Part shown: one piece after another, positions 1 through 4,576 of the stretch
Layout: each line of letters opens with the position of its first letter
How positions within the stretch are numbered: position 1 is the first letter of the stretch
The notes under the pieces: model-generated
What the model saw: only the letters and a program-made list of their open reading frames with translations
Told to the model about the DNA's origin: nothing
Databases searched by the model: none
NCBI GenBank assembly: GCA_041581405.1
Contig: JBFIDI010000367.1
Coordinates: 1 to 5,946 of the forward strand
Source of the DNA: CAISIP01 sp041581405
GTDB lineage: Bacteria > Pseudomonadota > Gammaproteobacteria > Burkholderiales > Burkholderiaceae_C
Length of the DNA: 5,946 nt
Direction of reading: 5' to 3'
Position numbers and translations under genes: made by a program

Positions 1-415
1 CGAGTTCGGGAATGTTGTCGCGCTCGCGCCGCTTGAGCGGGTCGAGGTCGGCCCAGCGGGCGCCGACGTTGCGGTAGGCGGCGATCAGTTGCTGGACGGC
101 AACCCGCTTGCGCCCCATCTCCTGGTCGCGGCTGCCGAACACCACCCGGGTGCCGCCCATCTTGGCGCGCTCGGCAAAGGCGTTGATCACCGGCTGGTGC
201 GCGACGTCCTTGGCATTGCTGCCGTCGACGGCCGGCACGTGCTGCAGGTTGTCGAAGTATTCGCGCCACGACTCGGGAACGCTGCCGGGGTTGGCCAGGT
301 AGTTCTCGTACATCTCCTCCACGTACGGGGCGTTGCCGCCGAACAGGTACGTGTTGGACTGGTAGGCGTGGTAGATCGAAGGCGGGGCGGAAGCGCCGGA
401 AGGGTTTTGACTCAT
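1..415 (-). CDS. sucA: 2-oxoglutarate dehydrogenase E1 component (N-terminal part, cut by left edge)
   Basis: This is the thiamine-diphosphate-dependent decarboxylase subunit of the 2-oxoglutarate dehydrogenase complex, which converts 2-oxoglutarate to succinyl-CoA in the cytoplasmic TCA cycle. Reading the minus strand from the ATG at 415-413 gives 138 intact codons before the window ends. Seen in the translation: a short variable leader (MSQNPSGASAPPS), then the family's N-terminal signature around residues 20-45 (YLFGGNAPYVEEMYENYL, NPGSVPESWREYF), LQHVP, DVAHQPVINAFAERAK, and LIAAYRNVGARWADLDPLKRRER near residues 110-132, which aligns with LINAYRFRG...ANLDPL of the E. coli enzyme. Only about the first seventh of a usual ~950-residue protein is present; catalytic residues lie outside. 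A GGAG at 430-427 sits 11 bases before the ATG and supports this start. The gene is transcribed away from the Slam-like gene, and its usual partners sucB and lpd would lie beyond the left edge. Confidence 0.96.
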   Translation of the reverse strand, partial: MSQNPSGASAPPSIYHAYQSNTYLFGGNAPYVEEMYENYLANPGSVPESWREYFDNLQHVPAVDGSNAKDVAHQPVINAFAERAKMGGTRVVFGSRDQEMGRKRVAVQQLIAAYRNVGARWADLDPLKRRERDNIPEL

Positions 416-430
416 GGTTCGCTTAACTCC

Positions 431-447
431 GTTTCCCTTCGGGAAAC
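431..447 (-). promoter_or_regulatory. Hairpin in the sucA leader, abutting the ribosome-binding site
   Basis: GTTTCCC (431-437) and GGGAAAC (441-447) form a perfect 7-bp stem around a 3-base loop. In sucA mRNA the stem ends directly at GGAG (430-427), the likely Shine-Dalgarno, which lies 11 bases before the ATG. It has no T-run on the sucA side, so it is not an intrinsic terminator for a minus-strand transcript. It could stabilise the 5' end of the mRNA or affect ribosome access; the effect is inferred, the symmetry is seen. Confidence 0.5.
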
Positions 448-562
448 ATTTGTCGGTCTCATCGATTGACTAACCTTCCGCGGCACGGCTGAACCGGATG
501 GCGGATGCGACTGTGGCTTGGGAAGGGCCTGCTGACCCGCCGATTGTGCCATCGATACGCAG

Positions 563-585
563 GCGACCCCGAAAGGCAGGGTCGC
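563..585. repeat. Inverted repeat in the divergent control region
   Basis: GCGACCC (563-569) and GGGTCGC (579-585) are perfect 7-base inverted repeats separated by 9 bases (CGAAAGGCA). It could be a binding site for a dimeric regulator or a leader hairpin. It has no T-tract, and its position about 150 bases from both start codons does not identify which gene it serves. Confidence 0.4.
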
Positions 586-705
586 GCCGGTCCGCAGGTC
601 ATCGGCAACGACCGCGAGCGGCAGTCGCCGCAAGGGTCCGTGAAACCGGCTCGTGCGGCGTGTCACTCCGGTGTCTCGATCAGACAACGCAAGCCATCCG
701 GGCAA

Positions 706-734
706 TTCCCATGCGCCGGTTGCGATGGTATAAG
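706..734 (+). promoter_or_regulatory. Putative sigma70 promoter of the Slam-like/FecR operon
   Basis: TTCCCA at 706-711 (4 of 6 matches to TTGACA) and TATAAG at 729-734 (5 of 6 to TATAAT) are separated by the optimal 17 bases. Transcription would start near 741, giving a leader of about 27 bases before the ATG at 768. The leader has only a weak ribosome-binding site (GGGA at 756-759). This is a consensus match only; the -35 half is weak. Confidence 0.45.
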
Positions 735-767
735 CATTGGTTACAAGAATCCAGCGGGACCACGCCC

Positions 768-2093
768 ATGAAGAAACACCTGACCTTGAATCGCCTTTGC
801 GCTGCCGTTTGCGCAGCCTTCCTCGCCCACGGGGCCGTGTACGCGGAGATGGACGATCTGGTCCGCAAGGCTCTGGCGATGACCGAGGCGGGCCAGGCGC
901 GGCAGGCCTACGACCTGCTGGAGCCGCACGAGGTCAGGCGCGCGGGCGATCCGGATTTCGACACGGTGTTCGGCATCGCCGCCAACCAGAGCGGCGAACA
1001 CGCACGCGCGGTGATGGCACTGGAGCGCGTCACCATCGTGCAACCGGGCAATACCCGGGCCCGCGCGGAACTCGGTCGCGCCATGTTCGCAGTCGGCGAC
1101 AGCAAGTCGGCCCGCACCCTGCTCGAGCAGGCCAAGGCACAGGGAGCGCCGGCCGAGGCCGCACTCACGATCGACCAGTTCCTGCGCGCCATCGACGTGG
1201 CGGAAGCGCAGATGCGTTCGTCGGTCAAGGCCTTCGTGGAAATGGGCATCGGTCACGACAGCAACGTCTCCAGCGGCCCCGGCAATCCGAACGTGGCGGT
1301 TCCGGTCATCGGCGGCGTGGTACTGGGGCCCAATTCGGTCAAGCGCGACGCCACCTTTGCGAACCTGGGCGCCGGCGTGTCCGGGCGCCATGTGCTCGAT
1401 TCGCGCTGGTCCATCGTCGGCAATGCCAGCGTCAACAAGCGTGCCAACCGCAACGAGTCGGCGTTCAACAACGACCAGGTCAACCTGCTCGGTGGCGTGT
1501 CCTATCGTGTCGACCGCCACGAAGTCACGGTCGCCGCCGTCTACGAGGACTACAACTACGACGGCTCCACCAGCCGCACCCAGCGCGGCCTGGTCGGCGA
1601 ATGGGCCTACCGCATGGACGACCAGCGCGAAGTCGGCGCCTATCTGCAATGGTCGCGGCTGCGTTACCCGTCGCAGACGCTGCGCGATTCCCACCGCACC
1701 GTCGTCGGCGGCTCGTATGCGCAGCAGTTGCGCGGCGGCTGGCTGGCCTGGGGCGGCCTGTATGCCGGCAGCGAGAACGAATCGGCCAGCGGAGTGCCTC
1801 ACCTCGGGCATTCACTGAGCGGTCTGCGCGTGGGCGTGCAGAAGTCCATCCGCAACGATCTCTCCGGTTTCGCGACACTGAACTACGAGCACCGCAGTTA
1901 TGGTGGCCAGGATCCCATCTTCCTGGTCAAGCGCAGCGACAACCAGACCACGCTGGCGCTGGGCATGAACTGGGTGCCCGCCAAGACCTGGCGTATAACG
2001 CCCCAGCTCAGCCACATCCGCAACAACTCCAACATCGTGATCAACGACTACGATCGCACCCTGTTCTCGGTGACGGCGCGCAAGGAATTCTGA
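768..2093 (+). CDS. Slam-like outer-membrane translocon (TPR + DUF560-type beta-barrel)
   Basis: A 441-residue exported protein that probably helps move a surface protein across the outer membrane. Residues 1-26 are a Sec signal peptide (MKKH, hydrophobic core, cleavage after AVYA); the Cys residues in it do not fit a lipobox. Residues about 28-135 are helical and TPR-like (LVRKALAMTEAGQARQAYDL; RAVMALERVTIVQPGNTRAR; AELGRAMFAVGDSKSARTLL). From about residue 153 to the end it alternates short amphipathic strands with aromatic residues, as in a beta-barrel. The barrel opens with GIGHDSNVSS, the DSNV motif typical of DUF560, and closes with RNNSNIVINDYDRTLF and a final Phe, as in Slam proteins and other outer-membrane barrels. 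Size and order (periplasmic TPR, then ~290-residue barrel) match Slam. I chose the ATG at 768 rather than the in-frame 498 because the signal peptide starts there. Stop to next ATG is 34 bases, suggesting one operon with the FecR protein. Another TPR-porin family remains possible. Confidence 0.8.
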   Translation: MKKHLTLNRLCAAVCAAFLAHGAVYAEMDDLVRKALAMTEAGQARQAYDLLEPHEVRRAGDPDFDTVFGIAANQSGEHARAVMALERVTIVQPGNTRARAELGRAMFAVGDSKSARTLLEQAKAQGAPAEAALTIDQFLRAIDVAEAQMRSSVKAFVEMGIGHDSNVSSGPGNPNVAVPVIGGVVLGPNSVKRDATFANLGAGVSGRHVLDSRWSIVGNASVNKRANRNESAFNNDQVNLLGGVSYRVDRHEVTVAAVYEDYNYDGSTSRTQRGLVGEWAYRMDDQREVGAYLQWSRLRYPSQTLRDSHRTVVGGSYAQQLRGGWLAWGGLYAGSENESASGVPHLGHSLSGLRVGVQKSIRNDLSGFATLNYEHRSYGGQDPIFLVKRSDNQTTLALGMNWVPAKTWRITPQLSHIRNNSNIVINDYDRTLFSVTARKEF

Positions 2094-2117
2094 TCGCTCC
2101 CGACGGCTCTCCCACAT

Positions 2118-2120
2118 AGG
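2118..2120 (+). promoter_or_regulatory. Ribosome-binding site of the FecR-domain gene
   Basis: AGG at 2118-2120 (in context ATAGGT) lies 7 bases before the ATG at 2128, a normal Shine-Dalgarno distance. It supports that start and independent initiation within a transcript shared with the upstream Slam-like gene. There is no promoter or terminator-like hairpin in the 34-base gap. Confidence 0.5.
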
Positions 2121-2127
2121 TCTCTCC

Positions 2128-4326
2128 ATGAACCATCCCTTCAAGCTCAAGAACGCCGCCTTGCTGATGGCATTGGCGGCCATCTATCCCGTGCATGCGG
2201 TGGCTGCGACCGGCATTGCCCAGTTCGCCGTCGGTGACGTCAACGTGCGCCGCGGCGCGACGACGATGCCGCTGAACCGCGGTGCGGTGATCAACTCCGG
2301 CGACAACGTCATCACCGGGCGTGCCGGCCAGACGCAGATCCGTTTCTCCGATGGCGGCCTGGTCTCCCTTGCGCCGAACAGCCAGTTCAACATCGACAAG
2401 TATGTCGACGACAACAAGCCGGAGGAAGACGGGTTCTTCGCCAGCCTGCTGCGTGGCGGCATGCGCGCCATCACCGGCCTGGTGGGCAAGCGCAACCGCG
2501 AGAGCTACAAGATCACGACCACCACCGCGACCATCGGGATCCGCGGTTCGGCGTTCTCCGCCAACTACAACCCGGACGGCAGCCTCAACGTGGCCGGCGA
2601 GCAGGACGGCATCGTCGTCTGCACGAATGCCGGTTGCGTGGAGCTGATCGTGGGCGAGGCCGTGCGTGTCACCAGCAGCGACACCCTGCCCGTGCGCACC
2701 GCCGATCGCTCCAACGTGCCACCGCTGGTCGCGCGCCAGGACTTGTACGAACCCGAGAACCCGCTGTTCGTGCGCGAGGTCCCCCTGCCGGAGCAGACCC
2801 TGGTCAATGGTGTCCTGACCGGCGTATCCGCGATGTTCGCATTCGGCGACGAAGGCCTGGACAACTATCCGCGCGGCGGCGAACACCCGAGCGATGGCGA
2901 AGGCACGTTCGTCGACGGGCAGATGGTCAAGCATGTCGGTTCGAACAACTACCGCTTGCGCCAGGTCGAGGAGATCGGCTCCAGTTCGGAGACCGTGGAG
3001 AAGACCAGCGCCGGAGCGGGCAGCTTCGGCACCGTCGGCTCGGCCACCGATTCCGACTTTGCCGGCTGGGGCTACTGGGATTCCGGGCGCGTCACCTACG
3101 ACGACTACGGGCAGCTGGTGCAGGACGCCGACGTGGCGAGTTACGACTTCAGCATGGGTGTGCACTACATCGTCGGCCGTCCCACGCCGCTGGCGCACGT
3201 CACGTCGATGACCGGCACCGCGAACTACATCCTGGTCGGCGGCACGGCCCCCACCGCATTCGACGGCGATGATTTCCGCGTCGGCACCCTGACCGGAGCC
3301 GGCCTGAACGTGGATTTCACCGCGGGCAGGGTCAATGCCTATGTGAACACGGTATTCACGAACGGCGGCGAGAGCGTCGCGGTCCAGATCAGCGGGTATG
3401 GCTACATCGAGGGCACGACCTTCTATGCCGATACCTATGGCAACGGCTACTACTACGGTGATGGCGACTCCTATTACGGATTCTTCATCGGCGACCAGGC
3501 GGGGCGTGCGGGCCTGATCTACCAGGGTTATGGCAGCAGCGTGGGAACCGTCCAGGGTTCGGCCGTGTTCCTGAAGGCCGGCGCCGGCCAGGCATTCACC
3601 GAACAGGCCGGCATGTCGGCCATGTTCGCGTCGACCGACGACTACCTGTTCGACTACTACCCGCGTGGCGACATCGATCCGAGCTACGGCACCGGTTATT
3701 TCGTCGGCAACCAGCTCTACCTGCACGACGACGGCGAAGACAGCTACAACGGTTATGGTTATGGCGGTGGCAGTACCTATCTGGCCACTTCCAAGGCGGT
3801 CAGCCAGGCCGGTTCCCTGGGCAGCCCGGGCGCTGCCGACTTCATCGGATGGGGCTATTGGGCCAAGGGGACGATCCAGTCGCAATACAGCGGATCCTCG
3901 GTCGAAGGCGTGCACTATCTCGTGGGCCGGCCGACGACCGACGCCCAGATGCCCATCGAAGGTACGGCCACCTACACCATGGTAGGGGGAACTTCGCCGA
4001 CCGCGACCCACAACGGCACGACCATCATGGGCCAGTTGCTGGGCGCCACGATGAACGTCGACTTCTCCAACAGCCGGGCCAGCACGACCATCAGCACCGA
4101 ATTCCAGCATGGCGGCTCCACGGTCGGGGTGTCGATCCAGGACACCAACATGTATGTCAATGGCGCCTGGTTGTGCGGCAACAACATCAATGGCTTCTTC
4201 ACCGGCGACCAGGCGACCCGGGCCGGGCTGATCTACCGCAAGGACACCGGCACCGACCTGGGCGTGGTTCGCGGAGCGGTCGGCCTGCAACGTGGTCCGA
4301 TCACGCCGTCGGTGGACATCAATTGA
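2128..4326 (+). CDS. Secreted FecR-domain protein with two tandem TbpB-like barrel modules (candidate Slam cargo)
   Basis: A 732-residue protein. Residues 1 to about 27 are a Sec type I signal peptide (MNHPFKLK, hydrophobic core, VHAVAA); no lipobox Cys follows, so it is not a lipoprotein. Residues about 30-182 are a FecR domain: VGDVNVRRG, INSGDNVITG, IRFSDGGLVSLAPNSQF and TTTATIGIRGSAF, the last matching the TxTxTxGxRGT-like core of the family. Cys165 and Cys170 could form a disulfide. There is no transmembrane helix as in sigma-regulating FecR. Residues 232-485 and 495-722 are two copies of one module (SAMF, YPRG, GWGYW, GVHY(I/L)VGRPT, GTAxYxxVGG, GFFxGDQAxRAGLIY). The second half of each resembles the TbpB-type barrel (GxAxY opening, GFFxGxxA strand). 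Lying just downstream of a Slam-like gene, it is probably that protein's cargo, displayed at or released from the cell surface. Ligand unknown. Gene call certain; FecR domain strong; Slam-cargo role inferred. Confidence 0.88.
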   Translation: MNHPFKLKNAALLMALAAIYPVHAVAATGIAQFAVGDVNVRRGATTMPLNRGAVINSGDNVITGRAGQTQIRFSDGGLVSLAPNSQFNIDKYVDDNKPEEDGFFASLLRGGMRAITGLVGKRNRESYKITTTTATIGIRGSAFSANYNPDGSLNVAGEQDGIVVCTNAGCVELIVGEAVRVTSSDTLPVRTADRSNVPPLVARQDLYEPENPLFVREVPLPEQTLVNGVLTGVSAMFAFGDEGLDNYPRGGEHPSDGEGTFVDGQMVKHVGSNNYRLRQVEEIGSSSETVEKTSAGAGSFGTVGSATDSDFAGWGYWDSGRVTYDDYGQLVQDADVASYDFSMGVHYIVGRPTPLAHVTSMTGTANYILVGGTAPTAFDGDDFRVGTLTGAGLNVDFTAGRVNAYVNTVFTNGGESVAVQISGYGYIEGTTFYADTYGNGYYYGDGDSYYGFFIGDQAGRAGLIYQGYGSSVGTVQGSAVFLKAGAGQAFTEQAGMSAMFASTDDYLFDYYPRGDIDPSYGTGYFVGNQLYLHDDGEDSYNGYGYGGGSTYLATSKAVSQAGSLGSPGAADFIGWGYWAKGTIQSQYSGSSVEGVHYLVGRPTTDAQMPIEGTATYTMVGGTSPTATHNGTTIMGQLLGATMNVDFSNSRASTTISTEFQHGGSTVGVSIQDTNMYVNGAWLCGNNINGFFTGDQATRAGLIYRKDTGTDLGVVRGAVGLQRGPITPSVDIN
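2821..3582 (+). repeat. Tandem protein module, copy 1 (residues 232-485 of the FecR-domain protein)
   Basis: First copy of the duplicated module. Anchors by residue: SAMF 234-237, YPRG 247-250, GWGYW 313-317, GVHYIVGRPT 344-353, GTANY 363-367, VGG 370-372, GFFIGDQAGRAGLIY 451-465, then GTVQGSAVF. The first half (to about 358) could be a handle-like domain and the second half a small barrel. It is longer than copy 2, partly because of a Tyr/Gly-rich loop at residues 433-450 just before the GFF strand. Confidence 0.85.
3610..4293 (+). repeat. Tandem protein module, copy 2 (residues 495-722 of the FecR-domain protein)
   Basis: Second copy, nine residues after copy 1. Matching anchors: SAMF 497-500, YPRG 511-514, GWGYW 574-578, GVHYLVGRPT 594-603, GTATY 612-616, VGG 619-621, GFFTGDQATRAGLIY 689-703, then VVRGAVGL. 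Its own Tyr/Gly-rich stretch lies in the first half (residues 539-551) rather than the second. The DNA of the two copies has diverged well beyond the conserved words, so the duplication is old. Only about ten residues follow before the stop. Confidence 0.85.
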
Positions 4327-4354
4327 GCCGGCGGCGAACGACGCCGTCGCACCG

Positions 4355-4374
4355 CCGCGCGTGATCACGCGCGG
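4355..4374. repeat. Perfect 20-bp palindrome downstream of the FecR-domain gene
   Basis: CCGCGCGTGA followed by its exact reverse complement TCACGCGCGG, with no spacer, 28 bases after the stop codon. It may be an operator for a dimeric regulator of the downstream glycosyltransferase-like gene, or part of a 3'-end structure. No T-run follows, so a classic intrinsic terminator is not supported, and a hairpin here would have to open its central pairs to form a loop. Confidence 0.55.
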
Positions 4375-4459
4375 GCCGCGGGAGACCGGCGTGCAGCCCT
4401 GCGGCGCCGCCGACAGGTCTGTTCGCCGGACCATCCCGCGCCGTCGTTGCGGAGCCGGA

Positions 4460-4478
4460 GCCTGCCGCCGGCGCAGGC
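4460..4478. repeat. Short inverted repeat upstream of the GT41-like gene
   Basis: GCCTGC (4460-4465) pairs with GCAGGC (4473-4478) around a 7-base loop. It lies about 40 bases before the possible -10 box at 4518, where an operator could act, but a 6-bp stem in sequence this GC-rich may be chance. Confidence 0.3.
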
Positions 4479-4517
4479 ACGGCCTCGCGCAATGGCAGCC
4501 GCGGCACGCACCGTCAA

Positions 4518-4523
4518 TATACT
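4518..4523 (+). promoter_or_regulatory. Possible -10 box for the GT41-like gene
   Basis: TATACT (5 of 6 matches to TATAAT) lies in a short AT-rich island inside a GC-rich 250-base gap, 53 bases before the ATG at 4577. No good -35 hexamer sits 16-18 bases upstream, so any promoter here may need an activator. The gap and this box suggest the gene can be transcribed apart from the Slam/FecR pair. Confidence 0.3.
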
Positions 4524-4576
4524 GAAACGCCGTTGCCAGCCCTGCGCCGTACCCACCGGCGCGCAGATCCCGCATC

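Larger units (their letters stand above)
416..767. other. Divergent intergenic region between sucA and the Slam-like gene
   Basis: These 352 bases separate two outward-facing genes and must contain the promoters of both. No reading frame here has recognisable protein features. Structures that can be seen are a 7-bp hairpin at 431-447 next to the sucA ribosome-binding site, a 7-bp inverted repeat at 563-585, and a promoter-like pair at 706-734 facing right. A shorter 6-bp inverted repeat (626-631 with 655-660, 23 bases apart) may be chance in GC-rich sequence. I could not find a convincing sigma70 promoter for sucA on the minus strand. Confidence 0.7.

Noticed and set aside
466..471. TTGACT as a plus-strand -35 box
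   Set aside because: No -10-like hexamer lies 16-18 bases downstream (the sequence there is GC-rich), and the 706-734 pair is better placed for the Slam-like gene.
412..705. A 97-codon minus-strand open frame ending in an ATGA overlap with the sucA start
   Set aside because: The stop/start overlap looks like translational coupling, but the protein is Arg/Ser/Pro-rich low-information sequence without domains, and it crosses inverted repeats and the promoter region. It is more likely the noncoding leader of sucA.
498..767. A 90-residue N-terminal extension of the Slam-like protein from the in-frame ATG at 498
   Set aside because: The extension would bury the clear signal peptide that starts at 768, and its sequence (many Arg and Pro) looks noncoding. 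The putative promoter also lies inside it.
798..812. Cys residues in the Slam-like signal peptide as a lipobox
   Set aside because: The residues before each Cys do not give the L-x-(G/A)-C pattern, and a standard signal peptidase I site (AVYA) follows.
741..1811. A 356-codon minus-strand open frame
   Set aside because: Antisense shadow of the Slam-like gene; the plus strand carries the signal peptide, TPR and barrel features.
737..2119. A 460-codon plus-strand frame overlapping the Slam-like gene
   Set aside because: It is an Arg/Gly-rich frame-shifted shadow of the Slam-like coding sequence with no signal peptide or domains.
4355..4374. The palindrome as an intrinsic terminator of the Slam/FecR operon
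   Set aside because: No T-run follows and there is no natural loop at the centre of the symmetry; a Rho-independent terminator is not supported.
4476..4490. A sigma54-like GGCACG element upstream of the GT41-like gene
   Set aside because: The -12 GC doublet is not at the required spacing and there is no TTGC.
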